A stretch of DNA of 64,000 nt from Adiantum capillus-veneris (taxonomy: Eukaryota; Streptophyta; Polypodiopsida; Polypodiales; Pteridaceae): contig CM043959.1 in the NCBI GenBank assembly GCA_014529385.2, positions 4,217,045 to 4,281,044 of the forward strand, read 5' to 3'. Positions within the stretch are counted from its first letter, which is position 1. The number at the start of each line of letters is the position of its first letter. Shown here in pieces: positions 45,901-57,035 of the stretch. The notes below the pieces were generated by a model. That model saw nothing but the letters and a program-made list of their open reading frames with translations, was not told the DNA's origin and did not search any database. The translations under genes and the position numbers were made by a program.

Positions 45901-46453
45901 TATTGACATGCAAAAGCCTCTTCTTGGGAAGGTGATCATTGACATCAAAAGAGCCAAAACGAAGTTTCAAGCATACAGGAAAATAATCCGAGAGACACGT
46001 GGCATAATCAATCCTCATCTCGCATACAAAGTCATCATACTGTTGCATGTAAAAAAGATACCAACGATCCAGTCAAGCGCGATACATAGATTGTGCATTA
46101 TGTTGAAAAGTGAATCCTGGATCAGTGGCATGCGAAAAGGGCCACAAATCAAGGCATTACATGTCAATAGAAATTGATCCTATGATTGCCGTTCCATATG
46201 AAGCATGTGAGAATGCCCAGTAGTATTATCCACAAGGTTTGGCCGCAAGGTTTGGCGCATTATTAAAATCCCCACAGAGAAATGCATTGGAACACCAACA
46301 ATAAGAGGAGATAGCACTCCACAAGCGTGCCCTATTTGCAGAAGCTGTGTATGCATATAATCCTCCAAATTCGGACACTTCCCCATAAACAATACATTGG
46401 ATGACCATAAATCTCCCAGCCGGGTCATTGAAAGCCAAGGTCGGGAAGAGTTC

Positions 46454-46454
<1 letters not shown>
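42918..46454 (-). mobile_element. LINE family G copy 1
   Basis: On the minus strand the element ends in GATTTACAAAAAAAGTTGTG and (TG)n. ORF2 pieces, from right to left: endonuclease 46498-46226 (FGGLYAYTAS, LCGDFNNAPNL), 46048-45833 (KKRLLHVNNAYL), linker 45751-45309, RT 45363-45013 (PGWDGFFVDFF, WRPITLMPMVYKLMAKMLA) and 44993-44295 (QYGFIPRRHITDN, VDIEKAFDTVLWDYI, SVRQGCPLSALIYAIA, AYVDDSLF with YVDD). The thumb and zf-RVT finger lie in 44403-43158 (CSRCLEAEETVPHLLWRCRH). L1-type plant LINE. The endonuclease N-terminus is cut by the (CA)n tract where copy 2 begins. Confidence 0.83.

Positions 46455-46499
<45 letters not shown>
46455..46499 (+). repeat. (CA)n microsatellite at a LINE-G 3' end
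   Basis: 45 bp of CA repeat between the broken endonuclease of LINE-G copy 1 and the 3' end of copy 2, both on the minus strand. Confidence 0.95.
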
Positions 46500-46502
<3 letters not shown>

Positions 46503-48330
46503 TTTTTTGTAAATCTCTGGGATTAATTTACTAGTGGGAAACCTCAAGACAAGGAAAACCCACCCAAATGAATAGATACAAAAGTGTGAACACAGACGTG
46601 TTCATCTGCCAAAACAGGCTAAAAGCATTCATAAGAAAGGCGATACATTTTTGAAGTGAGGTCAGCCACTTCCATAGCAAAACGTAAGGAATGCTCAAGG
46701 GAAAGCTTGAAAAACTGAAACTGATCTATATGAGCATGAGAGAACATGCAGCTGTTGCGTTGACGCCACAGGGTTCAATAGGCCCAAAATCTGACCCACA
46801 TAAGGAAAACTGCAAATTGTTGTGAAGAAGGTGGGAGAATGCCGAAAGCCCAAACCTTTTGTGAAAAACCATGGAGGGAAATCGAAGCCGCATGCTAGCG
46901 GCTATGCCACAAAGAAACTCTCTAGTGACGCAACAATCCCAAAGGAGATGACTAACAGTCTCCTCTGCAACCGAACAACGAACACAATGGGAGGAGTAGA
47001 TTTGACGTACACTGAGAAAAGTACCCACTAGAAGGACTCCAACCAAGCATCGCAAGAGAAACAATCTCTCCTTTACAGGCAAATGGCTCTTCCATAGGGC
47101 AGCGAGCGCTTTCTTCCACCAAGTATCAGACTTACGCATCGACCATAATGCATTACAATGATCAGCAATCCAGGGTTGAGGCAGAAGAAGAGCATTAATT
47201 GCACTAGCAGACATGGCTTCAAAAGGCGTGTCATTGAGACACCAATCAGACATGCGATCCCGAGCCACCAAAGGTGGAACATGCAGAAAGTCAACCAGCA
47301 TGAGCTGAATCTGTCTCCAGAATTGCCGGTAATGCATGCCCAACCTAAAACGAGTAGCAGCAGAGGAAAACTGAAAAGTGTACCCTGCGTCATCAACGAC
47401 ATCATCAACAACTCGCAGACCACGACAGGAGAGAAAGTAGGCCTGACGGGGCGAGCGGTCAACCAAAGCAGGAGAGAATACCCGACTCCAATGAAGACTC
47501 TCTAATCAAAGTGAATTGCCTCCGTGATGTGGACAAACAGACCATGATAAATGCACTGTAACCTCCTTCCAATCAGAAATCAAACTGGAGGTGATAGGGC
47601 ATCCGGGAACGTGCCCTTCCATCCTACCAAATGCAACCTCCCAGACAAAAAGTGTTTAGACAATCCCTGAATACTTCTGCTGATTTAGAATCTGCATTAG
47701 TAAGGGCATTAGTGTCATCAACCACGGATCCCCCGAATCAACCATGATGCCTTCCGACGTAGGTCTGTTAGTGTCCCATAAAATACAAAACCTGTTGGTA
47801 TTTGCATATAGCTTTGGAGGAAAGATCACCTGCCCGAGTTGTGCAGCCAATAGTGGCAAAAAGTGTCTCCAAGTTCGGGGGAAATCTACAAATTTCCACC
47901 CACATAGGACATTTATGACGAATAAGACTTTGATAGTCCTTTGTCAAGGCCCATGGCAGGACATGGGTCATCTGTGTACCAAAAAACAACGGAGACATTT
48001 CCAATAACAGGTTTCTGGCTTCAGTATCCGCCAAAAGGACTTCGTAAAAGCCACGAGCACCAATATAGACACCCCGGACAACCTGGCGTTTCAACAGAAA
48101 ATCAACCCATTGTCCAACATCCTGCGCAGTAGGCATTTTTCCCGGAAAAAACAAAATAATTGCATTCATTGCATATTGTGCAACCGGGTCCATGAGTTCG
48201 TGCACAGGAATACGAACTTCGAGAAGAGGGGGTTGTGCATTCCAAGCTTTCCTAGCCTCCTCACAATCTTCATACAAACAGGTTTTGATCTCAGACGAGG
48301 CCTCCGAACATAAAGAGTTGAACATAAAGC
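46500..48330 (-). mobile_element. LINE family G copy 2, internally deleted
   Basis: On the minus strand it ends in GATTTACAAAAAAAAG then (TG)n. 47466-46726 encodes the ORF2 C-terminus (FRLGMHYRQFWRQIQLML, CVRCSVAEETVSHLLWDCC zinc finger). 48325-47768 encodes an ORF1-like DUF4283 domain (GFYEVLLADTEARNLLLEMS, MWVEICRFPP, TIGCTTRAG). Endonuclease and RT, which should lie between, are absent, so about 3 kb was deleted. Confidence 0.75.
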
Positions 48331-48852
48331 AAGAACACCTTACTGTAGTAGCGAATACCCAAAAAACCAGCAGAGTTTTTTTTTAAAAACTTTTTTGTTT
48401 CATCAAAGTTATCTATACAAAACCAATAGCAGACGTACAAAAACCTTTCACTGCTCCACCAGACTGCGTACAGTAACCAAACACACAAAATTCGACTTTT
48501 ACAACACTAAGTTGTTGCTGTACACAGAGCTCCTGCTGCACGCAGAAGTGAACTGATTGATTGCAGGAGTATCTGCCAAACTGAAACTGGCAATCAAAAA
48601 AAGAATGCCCTGCAGCAAATTCTGCTGACGAGCTCTGGAACAAAACTCTGCGCTATCCAAATCCCTGCAGCAGAGGCGCGAGATACAGACAGGCAAACGG
48701 CAGCGAATCTGCAGATGACGCAAGAGAACAGTATAGGGCACCGCACACAGAGGCTGAGGGGGTTGCTTCTCGGCGACAGGAGGCTTTGCAGCAGAGCTCG
48801 CTGGCGACGGAGATCACGCGCAGAGATTCATCAGGGTTCGCACGTCAATTGT

Positions 48853-48900
<48 letters not shown>
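48331..48900 (-). other. Possible LINE-G 5' region and a (CA)n tract
   Basis: No motif. It lies upstream of the LINE-G ORF1 on the minus strand, so it may be its 5' UTR to about 48720. A (CA)n tract fills 48855-48900. Confidence 0.35.
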
Positions 48901-48902
<2 letters not shown>

Positions 48903-49740
48903 TTGAGCTTTCATTCTCCCGCAAACTTGCTCTAGCTCACACACACACTTCCTCCTCATGCTCACGTATGAGAGAGAGAAGTCACTTCAGTTGAACACTC
49001 CCAAGCAAGAAGGTAGCAAAAGACGATAGGATGACGAGGGATGAGGTGGAGGCGGCCATCAAGCAAGGCATTTTTGCCCATAAGAAATCCACAATAAAAT
49101 TTTTCACCTTTTCGGGCGTGAAAAACACTTAGAATCCTCAACGACATAGAAATTTTCGGGAGACTTGCGACAATTTGACCTAACCTGCAAGACCTCATTT
49201 GACACCTCACCAACGAAAAACTCTCTTGCAAGCAGGCAAATGCTTTGAGCGTCTTGAGACAGGACACACCTCTGATGTATGTCCTACTATAGGGGATAAG
49301 CCTCGAGAGCAACCTCCTGCTAAAAAAGCCAAAACTGCAGTAGGACTTATTTGCGACATTTATGGCACCTCTCTTGACGGTTGCAAAGAATTGTGCAAAG
49401 TATATGGAAAGATTAATGGCTTCAAAGCACTTATACTCTTCGATTTAGGAGCCACTAAGAGTTTCATTTATACAGAAATCCTCAAGAAGATGGACTTTTA
49501 GTATGTATGCTCGACAAACTCATAAAGTTGTACCACTCATGTGTGTTCTTCCGGTCAACATCCAAGGATACCATGGCAAGAAAGACTTTCACATCATGAA
49601 GTTAGGGCGTTGGGACGCTCTTTTTGGCATGCCTTGGCACGACAAAAATGATGCTACCGTCAAAATCTGGAGCCGTACCATCACATTGGTGCAAAATGAC
49701 AAGCCAATTGTACTTTGAGGTGGATTGACCGAGGCAAATT
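48901..49740 (+). pseudogene. Ty3/gypsy knuckle and protease fragment
   Basis: 49199-49501 encodes GKCFERLETGHTSDVCP, a CCHC knuckle in which the second Cys is replaced by Arg. Then comes LICDIYGTSLDGCKEL and the protease active site ALILFDLGATKSFI (D-L-G-A). After a TAG the same frame neighbour 49503-49718 gives KDFHIMKLGRWDALFGMPWH, the second protease block. Gag proper and pol are missing; LINE-H sequence begins at 49776. The sequence is distinct from gypsy-1 and gypsy-2, so it is another gypsy family. Confidence 0.75.
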
Positions 49741-49775
49741 CAAAATGATTTGAAGTTTGCTTTGCATTTTGATAC

Positions 49776-50061
49776 TTTTTTTTTCTCTGAGAAAAAGATT
49801 CTTCTATTAGTTATGAAACTGCTTATAGGGCTACAACCACCTCTACTAGAGAGGCTATGACAATCTTGAGGGGAGACTCTCCCAATGAAAAAACAAGATA
49901 TGTACAATGAGGGCTAAATGAGGAGATGGGAGTGCCATCTGAGCACACCCTGGACCATGGTGAAGAAAGGCCCAAGACGCAAGAGTCGAAGAAAAGCCTC
50001 TCTACGCTCCTGCATGCGGTCGAAGCTACCCTGAAGTCGCTTGAACCGTCCCTTGTCTAGC
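49776..50061 (-). mobile_element. LINE family H, 3' end fragment 1
   Basis: T-run at 49776 then CTGAGAAAAAGATTCTTCTA, matching the 3' ends at 19003 and 50669. The region includes 'GGACCATGGTGAAGAAAGGCCC', shared with the copy near 19213. It is 5'-truncated where LINE-F RT sequence starts. Confidence 0.75.
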
Positions 50062-50668
50062 TATGATGTTCAATGGTGCTATGTGTGAGCATCTGCTTCT
50101 TGAGACTTGGGAGTTTGTTTACTATCGTGCCTCTCCTAACGGCAGGAGACCCTATGGAGCTTGGGAACTACCGTACTGTTATGATCGGTCACACATTAGC
50201 ACGTTATACACATCCATTCTAGAGCAGTAGCCGAGCAGATGGGTAGAGAACATGGTATACGAGCAACAAGACAAGCAGGTTTCAGGAGGGGTTTCTCTAC
50301 TCTTGATCACTGCCTAACTCTACGAGCCATTATTGAGGAGGACATGTCACATAGGAAATGGATATATTGTAGCTTTGTGGACTTCGGCAAAGCTTTTGAT
50401 ATAGTATCCAGAGCTAGATTGATGCGGCGACTAGAGGTCATGGGGGTACCCACAAAGCTCATTTGGGGGATTTTGTGTTTATACAGATCAGTTGCGGGGC
50501 AGGTACGCACTCCCGAGGGGATTTCTACCTTGGTTCACTCCATTATTGGAGTGAAGCAAGGGTGCCTGCCATCTCCTACTTTGTTTGGTATGCATGTAGG
50601 TGAGGCTTTTAATTACTTTACAAGACTAGGGGACACAGGAGCAAAACTCGCAGGGACATGGATCCCAC
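50062..50668 (+). pseudogene. LINE family F reverse transcriptase fragment
   Basis: Begins at the MFN-x-A-MCE segment and runs through the TIVPL-like text, NYRTVMIGHTLAR, then 50239-50703 with GFRRGFSTLDHCLTLRAIIE, CSFVDFGKAFDIVSRARL and GVKQGCLPSPTLFGMHV. Cut before the YADD box by the T-run of the next LINE-H fragment. Several stops. Confidence 0.78.
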
Positions 50669-51054
50669 TTTTTTTTTTTCTGAGTAAAAGATCCTTCTAT
50701 TAGTTAATGAAACTGTCCATAGGGCTACAACCACCTCTACTAGAGAGGGCTATAGCAATCATAAAGGGAGACTCTCCCAGTGAAAAAACATTATATGTAC
50801 AATGAGGCTAAATCAGGAGATGGGAGAAGGGAAAAGCCACACTGGTGGATGGTAGTGCCATCTGAGACCACCTTGGACCATGGTGAAGAAAGGCCCAGGG
50901 CGGCAGAGTCGAAGGAAAGCCTCTCTACGCTCTTGCATGCGGTCGGAGCTGCCTTGAAGTCTCTCAAACTATCCCATGAGAGTATGGATCAGCTCTAGCC
51001 AAAGATCTCGAACTATCTCTGCTGGTGGTACATGGCGAGTCTCGAAGATGCGGA
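50669..51054 (-). mobile_element. LINE family H, 3' end fragment 2
   Basis: T-run at 50669 followed by CTGAGTAAAAGATCCTTCTA and text highly similar to fragment 1 and to the LINE-H 3' end at 19.0-19.4 kb (GATCAGCTCTAGCCA; TCTCGAAGATGCGGAAG). It ends where LINE-F copy 2 ORF1 begins. Confidence 0.75.
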
Positions 51055-54000
51055 AGCAGCAAGGCTCCTCATACAAAGGCATGGAGGGTAGGGAAGAAGA
51101 CGCAAGGCAATGCGGAAATTTCAAAAGGGAGATCCGTTTCCCATCCATGGAGGCAAAGAAGGACTTCTTGAAGAGACGTCCTACACTAAAGAAAACGGGC
51201 ATATTCCTTGGAGATGACCTCACTCTCACATAGCTTGCGCATATGAGAGAGGTAATGCCACAGATTCAAGCGGCAAGGGAGAAGGGAAAGACGGCCTTCT
51301 GCAGAGATGGTTGGAACAGTGCGAGACCTATGGGACCACACTCAAAGTTGCCACCTAGAATTGTAATGGATCTATGCGCCTTGATGTGGGTGCTTTTGAG
51401 GATATTTTTACGGTAAGAGACATCGTCTTCTATTGTGAGACAGATCAGGCCCTTGGGCAGTCTATGCCTCACATTAGTGGATATAGATGGGAGACAGCCT
51501 GTAGACAGGAGACACCATCAGTGCACAGAGGGCGGGGCTCAGGAGGAGTGGCAGTGTTATTGAGGGGGGAGTTGCAACCATTGATACATATAGCCCGCAA
51601 GGATGAGCAAGCTAGGTACATGTGGGTGAGATTGAGAGCAGAGACGGGCAGATATCTTTACATTGCTATTTGCTACTTCCCCCCGAGTACGTCTGTTTAT
51701 GCACGACCGAGAGGACAGTCCCCCTTTTCTGTTTTGGATGATGACATATGGGAGTTCTCTAGAGATGGCGACATCATCATTCTAGGGGATTCAACGCTCG
51801 GACTGCCCATCATCATCAAACAGTATTTTATGATACTTCAGAGGAGATGCTGAGAGAGCTGGATGTTGCAGAGACGGGCCTATCTAGACTATCACAAGAT
51901 GGGGAATACACTGAGTATGGACGACACTTGATAGACATGGGAAATGCACATGGATTGGCCATCTTGAATGGCCTATAGAAATTTCTTGTTGCGGGGGGTT
52001 TTACATGCTTTCCTCATTGACATGGAGCTAGCATAGTGGATTATGTCATGGCACAACCAAGCCTCATCTCTAGTATCCAAGATCTCACGGTTGGACCCAT
52101 ACCTGTTGGTGTGACAGTGGATCATGCTCTTGTGTCGTTGACCATCTCTTTTCGGTTTAGTGTAGCAGAGGCCATGGGCAGCAGCCCCTACTCGCTACAC
52201 CTTCACGTGGGAGACGGACTCTGTATACATAGATGGGATCTACAGACGCCTGTGCACAGAGGAGCTAGGGCGACCTCTGGAGGAGCTTACTACGACACTA
52301 CATGATGCAGCAGCAAAGGCATACCTACATACCCAGCCTGAGCAGAGACGCCGTTCGGGGAGCATGCCCTAGAACAGTTGGTCTGATGAGGAATGCCGGG
52401 ACACTAGAGCTAGGCTTCAGAGGGAGGTGCTTTTGGGGGACATCACTCACATACAGTCATAGATTGACTTACGACGTTTAGTGCGGTGGAAGAAGAGGGC
52501 ATTTTTGGCTCGCCTAGAGCAGGATCTATACCAACTATTCTTGAGTCAGGACTCACGTGAGGCATGGCGGCTCTTTCATGAGCACTCCCCCCCCGCCATC
52601 ACTTCTACAGAGGTGTGGGGTCAGTATGCATCATCTCTGTACACAGTTCCTGAGCAACCCCCCCTTCCCGACCCCCTCGATTCATGCCCACATACATGTG
52701 CTTTTTTCCACGGTTGAGATGGTGAGGAAGGCCATTGACAAGATGAGGACTGGGAGAGCATATGATCACGATGGCTTAGTGGCTGAGCATTTCACGCATG
52801 CCATAGATCTACTAGCAGAGCTTCTAGCAGTTATGTTTAACCGTGCCATGTGTGAGGGCTTGCCTGATACTTGGAACCTATCGACTATTGTAGCTATCTT
52901 CAAGTCGGGAGACCCTATGGAGCCTCGGAAGTATCGCACTATCATGATTGGACACACATTGGCACGGTTGTACGCATCTATTCTTGAGCAGTAGCTGAGT
53001 AGATGGGCAGAGAGGGAGGGGATACGCGCAGCCGGACAGGGAGGGTTCAAGAGGGGTTTTTCTACTCTTGATCATATCTTGACACTCAGAGCCATCATTG
53101 AGGAGGGCAGATCACGTGGGAGATGGATCTATTGCAGCTTTGTGGATTTCGGCAAAGCATTTGACACAGTGCCCAGAGCCAGATTGATGCGCAGATTACA
53201 GCAGATGGGAGTACCCACAGAGCTCATTTGGGGGGTCATGGCATTATACAGGTCAGTAGTGGGGCATGTACGCACCTCAGAGGGTCTATCCACACCGGTT
53301 CACTCCACTATTGGGGTGAAGCAGGGCTGCCCGCTCTCTCCTAATCTATTTGGTATGTATGTGGATGAGGTTTCTGACTACATTGAGAGAGATGGTGATA
53401 GAGGTGCACAATTGGCAGGGACATGGATTCCACTATTGTTATATGCTGATGATATTGTGTTGATCTCCGACTCTCCGGAGGGGATGCAACGTCACTTGGA
53501 TGCTTTGCATAGGTTTGCCCAAGAAAGCGGTTTGTCCGTCAACCTTGGTAAAACCAAGGTCATGGTATTTAATACCACCCCACAGTGGATCAGGAGGTCA
53601 GCGCCCGCATTCATGTACGGCCAGGAGACAGTGGAGTATACAGATGCTTACACTTACCTTGGAGTGGTTTTTAGTGGGCCAGCATTTTCATTCAGGAGGG
53701 CAGTAGAGACTAGATTGACCAGAGCCTATGCAACATTGGGTAGATTGGAAAGGATGCGTTCACAGGTTCAATTTCAGGAACCTCGGACGAAGCTCTGGCT
53801 CTCTGACACTTTGGTGGCTTTTGCATTGCTTTATGGAGCTGAGATTGGGGGAACTTCATTGGATCATCGCGGGAGGACAGGCCGCAGTGATGGATGGGGG
53901 GACATAGAGAAGCCTCTGGTCTCTATGATCTCGCGGCTCATTAGAGCCAAGGCTTCAGTATCAGGTGCTATTGTCCGAGCAGAGCTAGCTGCCCCCACTA

Positions 54001-55187
54001 GTGGTTGAGGCGCTCACTAGATCTGTCTCCTTCATACACCGCATGTGGAAACCTCCCAGAGACAGATATACCTGCCTTGCACTTGAGTCCTCTCGACAGT
54101 TAGCCATGCAGGGAGATACAGCTTGCTGGTATGGGGAGATGACATCATGTTTAGGCGCATGGGTTCAGCATAGACAGATTGCCTCCCTTCCAGTACTCAC
54201 TGGATGCACCCTCTTTGACTCACACAGTCCGAGATCACCAGGCTCATCCGCGTGGACTTGACTCAGCTAGACACCAGGAGGACATGGATACAGCCAGCAC
54301 AGGAGCTGGGCACGAAGATGGCTTTCTACAGAGAGCATCTTCTCCAGCTTACGGAGGATGGTTTTGTGACGAGGTCCAGATACATGGACACCCACTTGTC
54401 TCATGGGATACGATGTGCTATTGGCCAGATACGCACACCTTCACACCAGCTGCGGATCGAGACTGGGAGATACATCGGAGTACCAGCAGAGGCCAGGTTA
54501 TGCCCCTTGTGTGACATCGAGCGCGAGACAGAGTTGCACTACACATGCCACTGTCCCGTCTACTACGAGATACGAGGCCTCTTCCATTGCTTGTTCAGAG
54601 AGGGCTTTGGACCACTCTCCAGAGTCATGCGGTACGAGGATTAGAGATGCTTGGGTTTGTTTTTGCTTGAGCTGCGTAGACACAGAGAGAGCCTGATGAG
54701 AGGAGAGGGTAGCCAATCTCAGAGACAGATCACAGACTTCTTTAGAGTTGCCACTGGACACCCGGAGGAGTTACTACCACAGCAGAGCTCGTCGCCTCAT
54801 ACCAGAGGCACATTGATTGACCGAGCAACTGAGCTGGGGAGATCCTGACGCCCACGACTGCAGAGGACTACACAGCATCGACGGAGGCTGCAGCAGAGGA
54901 TTCAGATCACTTTGGCCCGATAGGCACGACGCTCGGTCAGACTATTGACCATGGAGGAGATTGATGAGATTCGCCAGCGACCGATGCTGGATCTCTTGTG
55001 ATCTAGCTATCCCAGCTAGCTGCTTAGTTCACACCTAGCAGTTTAGGATTCCATAGTATTTTATCATTCTGTCATTTTGTCATCTTGTTACTCTGACTTT
55101 GTATCAGATCCACCACATTGTAACTTTCTGGTTTCATAGGTCACTTTGGCCTTTTGAAGACGTTAATATAACATTTCATTTCATGTC

Positions 55188-55189
<2 letters not shown>
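51055..55189 (+). mobile_element. LINE family F copy 2 (5'-truncated within ORF1)
   Basis: Starts inside the ORF1 RRM-like domain (KAWRVG, REIRFPSMEAKKDFLKR, KKTGIFLGDDLTLT) and runs through ORF2 to the family's 3' end, CTTTTGAAGACGTTAATATA plus a short (CATTT) tail at 55189. The tail runs straight into (CT)n. Many stops are TAG at CAG positions. Confidence 0.85.
51374..54848 (+). pseudogene. LINE-F copy 2 ORF2
   Basis: Endonuclease 51374-51853 (GSGGVAVLLRGELQ, ICYFPPSTSVY), frameshift at the GDFN block near 51790, then VDYVMAQPSLISSIQDL and VDHALVSLTIS. RT: 52557-52994, a TAG after ILEQ, then 53079-54008, the longest open RT piece of the family (FVDFGKAFDTVPRARLMRR, GVKQGCPLSPNLFGMYVDEV, LLYADDIVLISDS). 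The C-terminus 54252-54848 has CPLCDIERETELHYTCHC and a TAG after VMRYED. RT and endonuclease together would carry out target-primed reverse transcription. Confidence 0.84.

Positions 55190-55255
<66 letters not shown>
55190..55255 (+). repeat. (CT)n microsatellite between LINE-F copies 2 and 3
   Basis: 66 bp of CT repeat joining the 3' tail of copy 2 to the GC-rich 5' end of copy 3. Confidence 0.95.
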
Positions 55256-55262
<7 letters not shown>

Positions 55263-55958
55263 CGTGGGTGGCGCCTCAAAGCACCCTGCGGGGTCGCCTT
55301 CATCCACGAGCCTACCCGACTGTGGGGGCAGTGAGCAGGTACGCTATCACTCAAGAGCAGGTCAAGGGGCAGCAGATAGCGCCCTCATCATTACAGGTTT
55401 CGGGGCTGCAGACCTTAGGGCAGCGCCCTCAGCTTACAGGTTGCAGGTGGGGGGACAGCAGTCACGTCCCACAGTGGGGGCTGCTTTCGGGTTCCAAGCT
55501 TGAGCAGAGACAGGTCGCTTGCGGGGCTGGTTATCGCACGATCAGCAGGGAGCATTGCCGCCTGTGGTCTCCTCGCACAAGGGGAGGCTTCGGGCCTTAC
55601 TGTTTACTGTCAGACAGAGGGGCAGCAAGGGGCTGTTCCTGGTTGTCAGTGGCGCCTGTACTGGGCTGTGGTGCAGGTCCTCTTCGCGAGTACACAAGGG
55701 GGTAACGGGTCAGGTACACAGGGAGCCAGCGGGGCTCTGGCAGAGGTGAGGTGTTGCCGCGAGCTGACCCAGCAGGGGGCCGCGAGCTTTTGGATTCCAT
55801 CTACAGGTGCAGGTGACTGTAGCATAATACAAGGGGCTGAACCTCTGGACTTTTGGGTGAATATTGGTTGTGCGCCTGCAGTGGGCTGTGGATGTGAAGG
55901 TACCCGCATCGGGTTGTGGATGTGAAGGTACCCGCATCTGGTTGTCCAGAGCGTCGAG
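55256..55958 (+). other. LINE-F copy 3 5' untranslated region with a 28-bp duplication
   Basis: GC-rich, with loose repeats of CAGCAG and TTACAGGTT. A 28-bp unit with TGTGGATGTGAAGGTACCCG is present twice at about 55883-55938. Open frames here (for example 55500-55925) have no motif and probably only reflect GC content. It may hold the internal promoter expected of a LINE; no promoter motif was recognised. Confidence 0.5.
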
Positions 55959-57002
55959 TTGTCTTTGAGGTCTCTTGAACGACAAATCATGGAAGCAATC
56001 TCCCCTGCACAGGACCTTGCACAGGACACGGAAGCCGTCAATGTCTCACCTGTTTGCAAGTCTCGAGCAAAGGCAACCTTCATGCTCACGAACAAGTGGA
56101 TGGCCCACATGGAGAGGGAAATGAAGCAGTGGAAAACATAGATGGAAGGATGGTGGAAGGAGAAGGCCAACCTCCTTCAGATGGTCTTCAATGAAGGCGC
56201 ACAATGGAAGAAGGAGAAAGAGAGCCTTAACGCAGAAATACAGACACTCAAGGAAGAAGTCTCAGCCCTCAAACAAGAGAACCCAAACGCCGAGATACGG
56301 ACACTCAAAAAAGAAGTCTCAGCCCTTAAACAAGAGCTTGCTGATAGAGTAAGCAGTGGACTAGAGAAAGGCGAATTTCAGCACTCTGTAATAGATGAAA
56401 TCAAGGAAATCAAGGAGCAGGTAAGGATGATCATAGAGGAAGAGAAACTGAGTGTGACAAAGACATCTTCATGGGCGGAGATGATTACAAGGACACAGAG
56501 AAAGGAGGACGAGGCCGAATAATGGATTGAGGTCTCCAAGAAAGGGAAAGGTCAAGAAACTCCTTGTACACCGACGCTTATCAACATGACCCTCGAAGAG
56601 AAACAAAGAAGGCGGATGCAAGCACTACATGTGAGAGTGACCGGTCTCAAGGACATAAACAATGTGGAGAAAGAGGTCACAAGCCTTACATCCATGATGG
56701 GGATGGAGAAGCCTTTGCACACAAAGGCATGGAGGGTAGGTAAGAAAAGTGATGGCACGGGAGAGTCTTCAAAGGGGAGAGCTCTCATACTACGCTTCCC
56801 CTCGTTGGAAGAGAAGAAGGAATTCTTGAGGAAGAGGCCTACTCTCAAAAAGACAGGTATTTTCCTCGTTGATGACCTGACTCTCTCACAGCTCGCACAT
56901 ATGAGAGAGGTAATGCCAGAGATTATAGCGGCAAGGGAGAAGGGAAAGACAACCTTCTACAGAGATGGACGGGTGGTGATTTTAGAGCGGCGCACTGCAT
57001 GA
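55959..57002 (+). pseudogene. LINE-F copy 3 ORF1, one frame with two stops
   Basis: Three open pieces (55959-56141, 56142-56522, 56586-57002) are in the same frame, separated only by a TAG at 56139 and a TAA at 56520, giving about 347 codons. A probable start is ATG 55989 (MEAISPAQDL). Residues ~40-180 are coiled coil with a repeated heptad block, IQTLKEEVSALKQE and IRTLKKEVSALKQE. Residues ~210-345 are the RRM-like domain: MQALHVRVTGL, ALILRFPSLEEKKEFL, LKKTGIFLVDDLTLSQLAHM, AREKGKTTFYRDGRVVIL. It is expected to be an RNA-binding chaperone. Confidence 0.8.
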
Positions 57003-57035
57003 CGGTGCGAGACCTATGGGACCACACCGAAGATG

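Noticed and set aside
55256-55925. Three overlapping 130-150 codon + strand frames in GC-rich DNA
   Set aside because: All three frames are open because GC content is high; no motif, and position fits a LINE 5' UTR.
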